Of a stretch of DNA of 64,000 bases, positions 18,045-30,440 are shown piece after piece. The translations under genes and the position numbers were made by a program. Origin of the DNA: Dechloromonas sp. H13 (GTDB lineage: Bacteria > Pseudomonadota > Gammaproteobacteria > Burkholderiales > Rhodocyclaceae); assembly GCF_009469615.1 (NCBI RefSeq), contig NZ_SSXX01000006.1, positions 1 through 64,000 of the forward strand, in the 5' to 3' direction. Positions within the stretch are counted from its first letter, which is position 1; each line of letters starts with the position of its first letter. The notes below the pieces were generated by a model, which was given only the letters and a program-made list of their open reading frames with translations, was not told the origin of the DNA and ran no database searches.

Positions 18045-18839
18045 ATGAGCGAACAGGCAAAAACCGGCCAGCGCCCCGCCGACGTCTATTTCTTCGCGAC
18101 CTGCGTGGTCGACCAGTTCTTCCCCGGCGCCGGGCTCGATGCCATCACCCTGCTCGAACGCGCCGGCATCCGCGTTCATTTCCCCGAAGAACAGACCTGC
18201 TGCGGTCAACCGGCCTACACCAGCGGTTTTCCCGACGAGGCACGCAAGGTGGCGGCGCAGCAGCTGACCCTGTTCCCCAACGACTGGCCGGTGATCGTGC
18301 CGTCCGGCTCCTGCGCCGGCATGATGAAGCACCACTACCCGACCCTGTTCGCCAATGACCCGGCGCGCAAGGCGCAGGCGGAGGCGCTGTCGGCACGCAT
18401 TCATGAATTCACCGACTTCCTGGTCAATGTGCTCGGCTGGCAGCCGGAGGACAAGGGCGGCGAATGTACCGTCGTGCTCCATACCTCCTGTTCGGCGCGC
18501 CGCGAGATGGGCGTCCACCTGACTGGCCGCAAGCTGCTCGGCGACCTGGCGCACGTCACCGTCGCCCAGCAGGATCACGAATCCGAATGCTGCGGTTTCG
18601 GCGGCACCTTCTCGATCAAGCAGCCGGAAATTTCCGGCGCCATGGTCGAGGACAAGGTCAAGTCGCTCAAGGCGACCGGCGCCGAGCGCGTCGTCAGCGC
18701 CGACTGCGGCTGCCTGATGAACATCCTCGGCCACGCCGCCTGGAAGGACCGCCAGGAAGGCCGCGCGCAGCCGAGCCTGCCCGGCGAGCACATCGCCAGC
18801 TTCCTGTTGCGTCGTACCGAAGAAAGGAGCGGCAAATGA
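18045..18839 (+). CDS. lutA: L-lactate oxidation protein LutA/LldE (Fe-S oxidoreductase subunit)
   Basis: 264 residues with two CCG domains, each ending in a Cys-Cys-Gly pair: QTCCGQPAYTSG near residue 47 and ESECCGFGGTF near 185. These bind an unusual iron-sulfur centre in LutA/GlpC/HdrB-type proteins. With LutB and LutC it forms the iron-sulfur L-lactate dehydrogenase complex that oxidises L-lactate to pyruvate. First gene of the operon. The stop overlaps the start of the next gene. Confidence 0.94.
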   Translation: MSEQAKTGQRPADVYFFATCVVDQFFPGAGLDAITLLERAGIRVHFPEEQTCCGQPAYTSGFPDEARKVAAQQLTLFPNDWPVIVPSGSCAGMMKHHYPTLFANDPARKAQAEALSARIHEFTDFLVNVLGWQPEDKGGECTVVLHTSCSARREMGVHLTGRKLLGDLAHVTVAQQDHESECCGFGGTFSIKQPEISGAMVEDKVKSLKATGAERVVSADCGCLMNILGHAAWKDRQEGRAQPSLPGEHIASFLLRRTEERSGK

Positions 18840-19504
18840 GCGCCCGTGATCGCATCCTGGCCAAGCTGCGCAACGCCATGCCGGCCGAGAATCGTCCGGC
18901 GCCCGATGTGGCCGGCTGGTTCGCCGGCCACCGGCCGGTCGAAGGCAAGGCCGAAAAGGCCGCGCGCTTCCGCCATTTCATCGAGCTGGCGCACGCCGAG
19001 GTGCATGCCGTCTCGTCCGCCAACTGGGTGCAGAAGCTGTGGGAAGTGCTGGCAGCCAGGGAGATTCGTCGCCTGCTGCTGGCCCCCGGCACCGAACATG
19101 GTGCACGCGCCATGAACCAGCTGTCGCAGAGCGGCATCGAGTGCAGGGCCTACGACCGGGCCATCGAGCAGTGGAAGGAGGAAATGTTCCATTACATTCC
19201 CGCCGGGTTCACCGCCGCCCGCGCCGCCGTCGCCGAGACCGGCACGCTGATCCTGTGGCCCGACGATCACGAGCCGCGCCTGATGTCGCTGGTGCCTCCG
19301 GTCCATGTCGTGCTGCTCGACAGCACCCGCATCTACAACACCTTTTTCGAGGCGACGCAGCAGGAAGGCTGGAAGGACGGCCTGCCGACCAACGCCCTGC
19401 TCGTCTCCGGCCCGTCGAAGACCGCCGACATCCAGGTGACCCTGGCCTACGGCGCGCACGGCCCGAAGGAACTGGTCGTGCTGCTGATGGGAGAAGACGC
19501 ATGA
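18836..19504 (+). CDS. lutC: L-lactate oxidation protein LutC/LldG
   Basis: 222 residues, LUD domain. Conserved ETGTLILWPDDHEPRLMSLVPP and the C-terminal SGPSKTADIQ are diagnostic of LutC (YkgG). The start ATG at 18836 overlaps the lutA stop by 4 bases and has a GAAAGGAG ribosome binding site inside lutA. Order here is A-C-B instead of the Bacillus A-B-C. Confidence 0.93.
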   Translation: MSARDRILAKLRNAMPAENRPAPDVAGWFAGHRPVEGKAEKAARFRHFIELAHAEVHAVSSANWVQKLWEVLAAREIRRLLLAPGTEHGARAMNQLSQSGIECRAYDRAIEQWKEEMFHYIPAGFTAARAAVAETGTLILWPDDHEPRLMSLVPPVHVVLLDSTRIYNTFFEATQQEGWKDGLPTNALLVSGPSKTADIQVTLAYGAHGPKELVVLLMGEDA

Positions 19505-20931
19505 ACGCCCAGCCCATCCATTTCAAGCCGTCCGAAGGTTTCCGCGGCCGGGCCAAAGCCGTGGTCGACAACCCCTTCCTGCGCCAGAGCTTCCGCGGCG
19601 CGATGGATTTCCTGATGACCAAGCGCGCCGCCCAGTTCCCGGACGCCGAGGAACTCGACAGCCTGCGCACGCTGGGCGAGCACATCCGCCAGTACAACCT
19701 CGGCAAGCTGCCCGACCTGCTGGTGCAGCTCGAGGAAAACCTGGCGCGCAACGGCATCCACGTCCATTGGGCGGAAACGCCCGACGAGGCCAACGCCATC
19801 ATCCTCGGCATCTGCCAGAAGCATTCGGCGAAGCTGATGGTCAAGGGCAAGTCGATGGTCAGCGAGGAGATCGAGCTCAACCATGCCGCCGAGGCCGCCG
19901 GCATCGGCGCGCTGGAGTCCGACATGGGCGAGTACATCGTCCAGCTCGCCGGCGAGAAGCCGTCGCACATCATCATGCCGGCCATCCACAAGACCAAGGA
20001 AGAGATCGCCACCCTGTTCCACGAGAAGGTGCCCGGCGTCGACTACACCGACAACGTCGATGCGCTGATCCAGATCGGCCGCCGCGTCCTGCGCCAGAAA
20101 TTCCTGGAAGCCGACATCGGGCTGTCCGGCGTCAATTTCGCCGTCGCCGAGACCGGCACGCTGTGCCTGGTCGAGAACGAAGGCAACGGCCGCATGTGCA
20201 CCACCGCGCCGCCGGTTCATGTCGCCATCACCGGCATCGAGAAGATCGTCGAAAAGCTGGAACACGTGCCGCCGCTGCTCTCGCTGCTGACCCGCTCGGC
20301 CACCGGCCAGAACATCTCGACCTACTTCAACATGATCTCCGGCCCGCGCAAGCCGCACGAGAAGGACGGCCCGCAGGAAGTCCACCTCGTGCTGCTCGAC
20401 AACGGCCGCAGCCAGGCCTATGCCGACGACCAACTGCGCAAGACGTTGCAGTGCATCCGCTGCGGCGCCTGCATGAACCACTGCCCCGTCTATACGCGGA
20501 TCGGCGGCCACGCCTACGGCACCACCTACCCCGGCCCGATCGGCAAGATCATCTCGCCGCACATGCTCGGGCTGGAAGCGACGGCGACGATGGCCACCGC
20601 CTCGTCGCTATGTGGCGCCTGCGGCGAAGTCTGCCCGGTACGCATACCGATTCCCGAACTGCTGATGCGCCTGCGCGAGGAATCCTTCTCGGCGCCGCAC
20701 GAGAACCCGGCGATGCGCGGCCAGGGGGCGGGATACAAGCCCTGGGTGACGGCCATCTGGCGCGGCTGGGCGGCAGTGTATCGGTCGCCGTCGCTGTACC
20801 GGTTGGCGACCTGGCTGGGAAGCAGGTTCGCCTGGCTTATGCCGTCGAATCAGGGACCGTGGACGACGGTGCGGGTGCCGTTGAAGCCGGCACCGAAGCG
20901 GTTGCGGGATATGTTGAAGGAACGGGGATAG
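19501..20931 (+). CDS. lutB: L-lactate oxidation iron-sulfur protein LutB/LldF
   Basis: 476 residues. The N-terminal LUD domain contains AETGTLCLVENEGNGRMCTT. Two ferredoxin-type cluster motifs follow: CIRCGACMNHCPVY at about 318-331 and CGACGEVCPVRIP at about 370. It is the electron-transfer subunit of the L-lactate dehydrogenase complex, passing electrons toward the quinone pool. The start overlaps the lutC stop by 4 bases. No lactate permease gene follows; a 676-base palindromic region comes next. Confidence 0.95.
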   Translation: MNAQPIHFKPSEGFRGRAKAVVDNPFLRQSFRGAMDFLMTKRAAQFPDAEELDSLRTLGEHIRQYNLGKLPDLLVQLEENLARNGIHVHWAETPDEANAIILGICQKHSAKLMVKGKSMVSEEIELNHAAEAAGIGALESDMGEYIVQLAGEKPSHIIMPAIHKTKEEIATLFHEKVPGVDYTDNVDALIQIGRRVLRQKFLEADIGLSGVNFAVAETGTLCLVENEGNGRMCTTAPPVHVAITGIEKIVEKLEHVPPLLSLLTRSATGQNISTYFNMISGPRKPHEKDGPQEVHLVLLDNGRSQAYADDQLRKTLQCIRCGACMNHCPVYTRIGGHAYGTTYPGPIGKIISPHMLGLEATATMATASSLCGACGEVCPVRIPIPELLMRLREESFSAPHENPAMRGQGAGYKPWVTAIWRGWAAVYRSPSLYRLATWLGSRFAWLMPSNQGPWTTVRVPLKPAPKRLRDMLKERG

Positions 20932-20945
20932 TGTTTTCTGAAACG

Positions 20946-21565
20946 CTGGTTTCCGCGTCTGACGGGCGGATGGTTTTTTTTGATGCGCGGCTTTCCGCCG
21001 GCCGGCGGGCGTACCTTCTTTTGCTTCGCCAAAAGAAAGTAGCCAAAGAAAAGGCGACCCCAGGTTTTGCGCCCGGCTACGCCGGGTTCCCTGCGCTACT
21101 CGGCACTGGCGGGGGCTGCGGAACTCGGGGCTGTGCCACTCAGACAGTCCTCGCCCTTTTTCCGCCAGCACCTGCGTTGCTCGGCGCGCCACATGGGGAC
21201 CCGAAAGGCGTCGAAGCGCGACCGGCAAACAGCAATATGGGCTGCTGCGGTCGACCATCCCAAAAGGCCAAAAATGCGAAGCGCCCTTTGCACACCCGCG
21301 GTTTTCCGGGCCCCTTGGGAGGCGCCGAGCAACGCAGAAGCGCCGGGGGATTTCGGCGAGCACTGTCTGAGGGGCGTAGCCCCGAGTTGCGCAGCCGCCC
21401 GGCGCTTCGATTAGCGCAGGGCACTGGGCACAGCCCGGCGCCGACCCAGGGGTGGCCTTCTTTTTGGCTACTTTTTCTTGGCCAAACAAGAAAAAGTACG
21501 CCCGCCGGCCAGGCGGAAAACAGCGCATCAAAAAAATCCGCACCCGCCTCAAACGCGAAAGCCAA
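20946..21565. repeat. 620-bp imperfect inverted repeat element
   Basis: The left half (20946-21255) aligns with the reverse complement of the right half (21256-21565) almost end to end. Examples are TTTTTTTGATGCG (left 20975 area, right 21520 area), GGCCGGCGGGCGTAC (21001-21014 with 21496-21510), AGAAAGTAGCCAAA-like blocks, AACTCGGGGCT with CTCAGACAGT, and TGCGTTGCTCGGCGC. The outer parts of each arm are themselves small hairpins (CTTTTG-CTTCG-CCAAAAG). The centre falls on the GTCGAC of dispersed element copy 8. Similar repeats that yield spurious KVAKxKATP-type frames are common in proteobacterial genomes. No transposase is present. Confidence 0.85.
21243..21274 (+). repeat. Dispersed 33-bp element, copy 8 (centre of the large palindrome)
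   Basis: TGCTGCGGTCGAC (core 21246-21255) followed by CATCCCAAAAGGCCAAAAA with both A-tracts present. Its GTCGAC (21250-21255) coincides with the symmetry centre of the 620-bp inverted repeat. Confidence 0.85.
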
Positions 21566-21607
21566 ATCCCGCAGTAACCAAACCAAAACCCCCCGAGACA
21601 ACCAACC

Positions 21608-24376
21608 ATGAGCCAGCTCATCCAGCACCTCCGCCAGCAACTGCCGGAAAAGCAGATCATCACCGACGACCTACGTCGCCTCGCCTACGGCACCGACGCC
21701 AGCTTCTACCGCCTGATCCCGCAGGTCATCGCCGTCGTCGAATCGGAAGACGAGGTTCGCGCCCTCCTCCAGGCCGCCCGCCGGAACAAGACCGCCGTCA
21801 CCTTCCGCGCCGCCGGCACCAGCCTTTCCGGCCAGGCGATCACCGACGGCGTGCTGGCCCTTATCGGCGAGGGCTTCGCCGGCTGCGAGATCAGCGCCGA
21901 TGCGAGCCGGGTCCAGGCCGGCCCCGGCATCGTCGGCGGTGAGATCAATCGACGGCTGGCGCCTTTCGGCCGCAAGATCGGCCCCGATCCGGCGTCGATC
22001 AACGCCTGCAAGATCGGCGGCATCGCCGCCAACAACGCTTCCGGCATGTGCTGCGGTACGGCGCAGAACAGCTACCGGACGCTGGCCGGCCTGCGCGTCA
22101 TGCTGGCTGACGGCACCCTGCTCGATACCGAGGACCCGCTCAGCGTCGCCGCCTTCTCGCGCAGCCACGCCGTGCTGCTCGGCGAACTCGAGCGCCTGGG
22201 CCGCGACACTCGCGCCAATGCCGCGCTGGCCGGGCGCATCCGCCACAAGTTCAAGATCAAGAACACCACCGGCTACAGCCTCAACGCGCTGATCGACTAC
22301 GAAGACCCGATCGACATCCTGGCGCACCTGATGATCGGCTCCGAAGGCACGCTCGGCTTCATTTCGCGCATCACCTACCAGACCGTCGTCGAGGATCCGC
22401 ACAAGGCCAGCGCGCTGGTCTTCTTCCCCGACATCCGCACCGCCTGCGAGGCGGTCATCCGCCTAAAGCCGCAGCCGGTCTCGGCCGTCGAACTGCTCGA
22501 CCGCCCCGCCCTGCATTCGGTCGAGAACAAGCCCGGGCTGCCGGCGATCATGCGCGAACTGGGTGAGGACGCCGCCGCCCTGCTGATCGAGGTCCGGGCT
22601 GCCGCGGTCGACGCGCTGCAGGACAAGATTTCCGCCGTCCACGCCGCGCTGGCCGGCGTCGCCATGGTCGAGCCGATGGCCTTCTCGACTGACCCGGCGA
22701 CGTGCGAGATGTACTGGAAGGTACGCAAGGGCACCTTCCCGGCGGTCGGCGCCATGCGCCGCACCGGCACCACGGTGCTGATCGAGGACATCGCCTTCCA
22801 CATCGAGAACCTGGCCGACGCCACGCTCGACCTGCAGGCGCTGCTACGCCACCACGGCTACCACGAGGCGATCATCTTCGGCCACGCGCTCGAAGGCAAC
22901 CTGCACTTCGTCATCACCCAGGATTTCGGCGACCCGAGCGAGGTCGACCGCTACGCCCGCTTCATGGACGACGTCTGTCACATGGTGGTCGACAAGTACG
23001 ACGGCTCGCTCAAGGCCGAGCACGGCACCGGCCGCAACATGGCGCCGTTCGTCGAGATGGAATGGGGCAAGGAGGCCGCCACCCTGATGCGCCGCATCAA
23101 GCAACTGTTCGACCCGGACAACCTGCTCAACCCCGGCGTCATCCTCAACGACAATCCGCACGCCCACCTCGAAAACCTGAAGCCGATGCCGGCCGCCGAG
23201 GACATCGTCGACCGCTGCATCGAATGCGGCTTCTGCGAACCGCTGTGCCCATCGCACCGGCTCACGCTCAGCCCGCGCCAGCGCATCGTCAGCGTCCGCG
23301 AGCTCGCCCGCCGCGCCGCCGCCGGCGAGCCGGCCGGGGCCGTCGGCGAGGACTACGCCTACATGGGCCTCGACACCTGCGCCGGCTGCGGCCTGTGCTC
23401 GACCGCCTGCCCGGTCGGCATCAACACCGGCGACCTCACCCGCCGCCTGCGCGGGCGCCGGATGGGCGACGGCGCGCGTCGCGTCAATGCGTGGACGGGC
23501 GAGCATTTCGGCACGCTGGCCAACGCCTCGCGCCTCGGCCTCAAGGTGGGGCATGCCGTCTCCGGCGTCCTCGGCGACAACTTCCTCGCCCGGGTTTCCG
23601 GCGGCGCCTGGAAGCAGCGCATGCCGCACGCCGGCAAGGCGCCGGCGGCCCGCACCGCCCAGGGCGATCCGGTCGTCTATTTCCCGGCCTGCGGCGGGCG
23701 CATCTTCGGGCCGTCCGAATCCGGCACCGCGCAGCTCGGCGACGTCATCAGCGAACTGCTGGTTCGCGCCGGCTACGCGCCGCGCCTGCCGGCAGGCTTC
23801 GACCAGCTGTGCTGCGGCCAGATGCTGGCGAGCAAGGGCATGGCGGAAGAAGCCGAGGCCATGTCGCGGACGCTTGAAGCGGCGCTCATGACGGCCAGCG
23901 AGAACGGTCGCTACCCGATCATCATGGACGCCAGCAGCTGTTCGATCCGCATGCAGGAACATCTCGCCGGTCGCCTCAAGCTCTACGATTTCCACGAATT
24001 CGCCCACGACGCCCTGCTGCCGCGCCTGATGATCACCCGCGAAGCCGGCCCGGTCGCATTGCACGTCAATTGCAGCGTGCGCAAGAACGGCTCGGACGCC
24101 AAGCTGCGGAAGGTGCTGGCCGCGTGCGTCGAGCAGATCGTCGAGCCGGCCGGCGTCACCTGCTGCGGTTTCGCCGGCGACCGCGGCTTCGTCGTGCCGG
24201 AACTCAATCGCCACGCCCTGCGTCACATCCACGACGAACTGCCCGCCGGCTGCGCCTGCGGCGTCTCGACCAACCGCACCTGCGAAATCGGCCTGACCGC
24301 CGAAACCAGACGCACCTACCAGTCGCTCGCCTACCTGCTCGAAAGATGCAGCCGGCCGCAAACCGGCGGCTGTTGA
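21608..24376 (+). CDS. FAD-binding and Fe-S oxidoreductase, D-lactate dehydrogenase-like
   Basis: 922 residues fusing three parts. Residues about 35-270 are a PCMH-type FAD domain (TFRAAGTSLSGQAITDG, IGPDPASINACKIGGIAANN). About 270-530 is the GlcD-type oxidase C-terminal domain ending HGTGRN and FDPDNLLNPGVI. Next come two ferredoxin motifs (CIECGFCEPLCP, CAGCGLCSTACPVG). The C-terminal part has two CCG motifs (CCGQML, CCGFAG). This is the single-chain membrane-associated D-lactate (or 2-hydroxyacid) dehydrogenase type. Next to the L-lactate operon, a D-lactate role is likely but not proven. Confidence 0.88.
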   Translation: MSQLIQHLRQQLPEKQIITDDLRRLAYGTDASFYRLIPQVIAVVESEDEVRALLQAARRNKTAVTFRAAGTSLSGQAITDGVLALIGEGFAGCEISADASRVQAGPGIVGGEINRRLAPFGRKIGPDPASINACKIGGIAANNASGMCCGTAQNSYRTLAGLRVMLADGTLLDTEDPLSVAAFSRSHAVLLGELERLGRDTRANAALAGRIRHKFKIKNTTGYSLNALIDYEDPIDILAHLMIGSEGTLGFISRITYQTVVEDPHKASALVFFPDIRTACEAVIRLKPQPVSAVELLDRPALHSVENKPGLPAIMRELGEDAAALLIEVRAAAVDALQDKISAVHAALAGVAMVEPMAFSTDPATCEMYWKVRKGTFPAVGAMRRTGTTVLIEDIAFHIENLADATLDLQALLRHHGYHEAIIFGHALEGNLHFVITQDFGDPSEVDRYARFMDDVCHMVVDKYDGSLKAEHGTGRNMAPFVEMEWGKEAATLMRRIKQLFDPDNLLNPGVILNDNPHAHLENLKPMPAAEDIVDRCIECGFCEPLCPSHRLTLSPRQRIVSVRELARRAAAGEPAGAVGEDYAYMGLDTCAGCGLCSTACPVGINTGDLTRRLRGRRMGDGARRVNAWTGEHFGTLANASRLGLKVGHAVSGVLGDNFLARVSGGAWKQRMPHAGKAPAARTAQGDPVVYFPACGGRIFGPSESGTAQLGDVISELLVRAGYAPRLPAGFDQLCCGQMLASKGMAEEAEAMSRTLEAALMTASENGRYPIIMDASSCSIRMQEHLAGRLKLYDFHEFAHDALLPRLMITREAGPVALHVNCSVRKNGSDAKLRKVLAACVEQIVEPAGVTCCGFAGDRGFVVPELNRHALRHIHDELPAGCACGVSTNRTCEIGLTAETRRTYQSLAYLLERCSRPQTGGC

Positions 24377-24451
24377 GGATTTCCCTAACAGCCGAAAACG
24401 CGGCGAATTGCTAAGGTACGTCCGATCCGCCAAATTCCAAGGAGAACACCC

Positions 24452-24898
24452 ATGTACAAGAACATCCTGGTCGCCATCGACGACAGCGAGACCTCCCGCT
24501 GCGCCCTGACCGAAGCCCTGCACATCGCCCGCACCAGCAATGCCAAGCTCTACATCACGCACGTCGCCGACGAGACGCTGATGGGCATGCACGGCCGCAC
24601 CTTCACGACCTCGCTGAACCTCGACCACGCGATCCAGGCGATCGCCAATGCCGGCCGCGAACTGCTCGTCGAGGCGATGAAAACGGCCAGCGGCGTCGAC
24701 GCCGAACCCCTGCTGCTAGAAGCGCGCAACCGCCGGGTTTCGGAAACCATCGCCGACAAGGCCAGGGAACTGGGCATCGACCTGATCGTCATCGGCCGCC
24801 ACGGCCAGCGCGGCCTGGCCAAGCTGATCCTCGGCTCGGTCGCCGAACAGCTGGCCAAGATGGCCGACGCCTCCGTTCTGCTGGTCAGGAAGCACTAA
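24452..24898 (+). CDS. Universal stress protein, UspA family
   Basis: 148 residues. The N-terminus YKNILVAIDDSETSRCAL and the C-terminal GRHGQRGLAKLILGSVAE (G-2X-G-9X-GS ATP-binding motif) identify an ATP-binding UspA-type protein. Start has an AAGGAG ribosome binding site. It stops directly before the ppc ATG, so the two are co-transcribed. Confidence 0.93.
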   Translation: MYKNILVAIDDSETSRCALTEALHIARTSNAKLYITHVADETLMGMHGRTFTTSLNLDHAIQAIANAGRELLVEAMKTASGVDAEPLLLEARNRRVSETIADKARELGIDLIVIGRHGQRGLAKLILGSVAEQLAKMADASVLLVRKH

Positions 24899-28489
<3,591 letters not shown>

Positions 28490-28540
28490 ATCGCGCCCCT
28501 CGGAGCGGGACGAAGCTTCCTCGCCGCCGCCGGCAACCGC

Positions 28541-29035
28541 TCAGAACGACTTCTGGAACTGATCAGGTGCCGGATTGCGCGGAACCGGTTCGCCGCGCAT
28601 CTGTTCTTGCGCCAGCTCGCCGGCCAGCGAATCGTAATATTGGCGACCGTGAAAAACCTTCGCCTCATCATGGTCAACCAGTACCGGCGAAGTGGCGGCC
28701 GTTGCCGGCCCGGACACGCCTGCTGCATCCGGGGGCAACGCGTAGTGGCCGCTTGTCGTTTTGCTGGCGGCGAGCGCCGCATCAACGCGCTTTTTCATCG
28801 CCGCATCGACTTCGACCATGGTAATCGAGCCATCCCGGTTTACATCGATCTCGTCGAAGTACTGGGGCATGAGCGGAAACGCAGCATAGGCTTCGGCGCG
28901 GGTCAGCTTGCCGTCCTTATCCACATCCGCCGCTTGAAAGCGCTTGTTGAAATCCTGCGATTTCTGGTTACCCTGGGCGACGGCAGCCAGCGGTATGGTA
29001 AGGGCGAGAGCAGTGACGAGGTGGCTAAGGTTCAT
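28541..29035 (-). CDS. EF-hand domain protein, exported
   Basis: 164 residues from the ATG at 29033-29035. A signal peptide (MNLSHLVTALALTIPLAAVAQG) predicts periplasmic location. Two canonical EF-hand loops follow, DVDKDGKLTRAE (about 37-48) and DVNRDGSITMVE (about 64-75), each with Asp/Asn ligands at positions 1, 3, 5 and Glu at 12, so calcium binding is likely. The C-terminal third is not recognisable. Role unknown. It follows the methyltransferase gene by 26 bases and converges on ppsR. Confidence 0.85.
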   Translation of the reverse strand: MNLSHLVTALALTIPLAAVAQGNQKSQDFNKRFQAADVDKDGKLTRAEAYAAFPLMPQYFDEIDVNRDGSITMVEVDAAMKKRVDAALAASKTTSGHYALPPDAAGVSGPATAATSPVLVDHDEAKVFHGRQYYDSLAGELAQEQMRGEPVPRNPAPDQFQKSF

Positions 29036-29061
29036 GGCAGCGGCAAATGTCAAAAGAATGA

Positions 29062-29853
29062 TTATGCCAGATCGCCAGGAACCGCAGTCGCCCTGCGCCG
29101 CACCATCTCGAACAGGCAAATTGCCGCTGCCGCACCGACATTCAGCGATTCGACGGCACCCGGCATGGAAATCCTGATCCGCAATCGGGCGGCGGCGATC
29201 AGTTCGCGCCGCACCCCCTGCCCTTCGGCGCCGAAAACCCAGGCCAGCGGGCCGTGCCATTTGGCTTCGTAAAGCGAGGTGGCACTATCGAGACAGGTAA
29301 CCGCCGTCGTGCCGCGAAAATCGGCCATGAATTCCGCCAGATCGGCATCTTCGTGGATCGCCAGCGCAAAATGTGCGCCTTGCCCGGCGCGCAGGACCTT
29401 GGGCGACCACGCCGCGGCGCAGACCGGCGACAGCAATGCCTGCTTCACCCCGGCGGCGGCGGCCGTGCGCAGCAGCGTCCCGACATTGCCGGGATCCTGC
29501 ACACCGTCGAGCAAAATGGCATCCTTTTCGGGGTCGACCGCAACCGTCGCCGCCGGCATCGCCGCCACCGCCAAGAGGCCGCTCGGCGTGTCGACCAGCC
29601 CGAGATCACGCATCAGGGCATCGGCCAGGACCGCGCATTCGCGGCCGTCGACATAGGCGGCGACCTCGCCGCCGCCCAGCGCCGATTCGGCGACAACAAG
29701 GGTCTCCACCGGCCCGACCGCCTGCTCGTAGGCAGCGACCAGATGCACGCCGTCGAGCAGCGTCCGGCCTGCCTTGCGCCGCTCGCGCCCCGATTCCGCC
29801 AGCCGCTTCAGGGACTTGAAAAAAGGGTTGTCGCGCGAGCGGATCAGCTTCAT
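29062..29853 (-). CDS. RNA 2'-O-methyltransferase, TrmH/SpoU family
   Basis: 263 residues. An N-terminal RNA-binding substrate domain ([20 protein letters not shown]) is followed by a SPOUT knot with the family motifs [27 protein letters not shown] and [18 protein letters not shown]. It methylates a ribose in rRNA or tRNA; the exact nucleotide cannot be told. Dispersed element copy 10 encodes the linker [11 protein letters not shown] between the two domains. The start ATG 29851-29853 overlaps the rnhB stop by 4 bases. Confidence 0.92.
   Translation of the reverse strand: MKLIRSRDNPFFKSLKRLAESGRERRKAGRTLLDGVHLVAAYEQAVGPVETLVVAESALGGGEVAAYVDGRECAVLADALMRDLGLVDTPSGLLAVAAMPAATVAVDPEKDAILLDGVQDPGNVGTLLRTAAAAGVKQALLSPVCAAAWSPKVLRAGQGAHFALAIHEDADLAEFMADFRGTTAVTCLDSATSLYEAKWHGPLAWVFGAEGQGVRRELIAAARLRIRISMPGAVESLNVGAAAAICLFEMVRRRATAVPGDLA
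29514..29546 (-). repeat. Dispersed 33-bp element, copy 10 (inside the RNA methyltransferase gene)
   Basis: Plus-strand core GTCGACCGCAACCG at 29533-29546, arm AAATGGCATCCTTTTCGGG. Sense orientation, encoding VAVDPEKD in the interdomain linker. Almost identical to copy 2. Confidence 0.85.
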
Positions 29854-30440
29854 AGCAGGGAAAGCTGCCGCGCCACCGGGCCGAAACTGCGCCGGTGCGC
29901 CGGCGACGCGCCGTGCTCTTCCAGCGCCTGGCAATGCAGCGCCGTCGGGTAGCCCATGTGGCGGTCGAAGCCGTATTGCGGATAGGTCTCGTGGAGGGCC
30001 AGCATGCCTGCGTCACGGACCGTCTTGGCGAGGATGGATGCTGCGGCGATCGAGGCGATCTTGCCGTCGCCCTTGACGACGGCCTCGACCGGGATCGCCA
30101 GTTTGGGGCAGCGGTTGCCGTCGACCAGGGCGGCCGTCGGCTGCACGGCGAGCCCGGCCACCGCCCGCTGCATGGCCAGCATGGTGGCATGCAAGATGTT
30201 GAGGAGGTCGATTTCCCCGACCGTCGCTTCGGCCACGGCCCAAGCGACGGCCCGTTCGCGGATCAATACCGCGAGCGCATCGCGCTTCTTCTCGCTGAGT
30301 TTCTTGGAGTCGTTGAGGCCGGGGATCGGCCGCGCCGGATCGAGGATCACCGCCGCGGCGACCACCGGGCCGGCCAGCGGCCCGCGCCCGGCTTCGTCGA
30401 TGCCGCAGACAAGGCCGGGCGGAATGATCAGTTCAGGCAT
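29850..30440 (-). CDS. rnhB: Ribonuclease HII
   Basis: 196 residues. [20 protein letters not shown] carries the first catalytic Asp-Glu pair, [11 protein letters not shown] the conserved motif, and LVDGN the second Asp region. It removes RNA from RNA-DNA hybrids, including single ribonucleotides. The ATG at 30438-30440 lies 13 bases inside the end of lpxB; the longer open frame upstream is a shadow of lpxB. Confidence 0.96.
   Translation of the reverse strand: MPELIIPPGLVCGIDEAGRGPLAGPVVAAAVILDPARPIPGLNDSKKLSEKKRDALAVLIRERAVAWAVAEATVGEIDLLNILHATMLAMQRAVAGLAVQPTAALVDGNRCPKLAIPVEAVVKGDGKIASIAAASILAKTVRDAGMLALHETYPQYGFDRHMGYPTALHCQALEEHGASPAHRRSFGPVARQLSLL

Larger units (their letters stand above)
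20932..21607. other. Intergenic region occupied by a large inverted repeat
   Basis: 676 bases without a gene, almost entirely the palindromic element described at 20946-21565. It also has to carry the upstream region of the D-lactate dehydrogenase-like gene; no clear promoter was seen in the last 40 bases. Open frames here are products of the repeat. Confidence 0.7.

Noticed and set aside
18196..18210. TGCGGTCAAC in lutA as a further copy of the dispersed element
   Set aside because: One core mismatch and no A-tracts after it; it encodes the conserved CCGQP motif, so the protein explains the match.
20837..21414. Several overlapping frames on both strands within the large palindrome
   Set aside because: Both arms give the same outward KVRPPAxRK and KVAKxKATP-type reading, showing they are translations of a repeat rather than genes.
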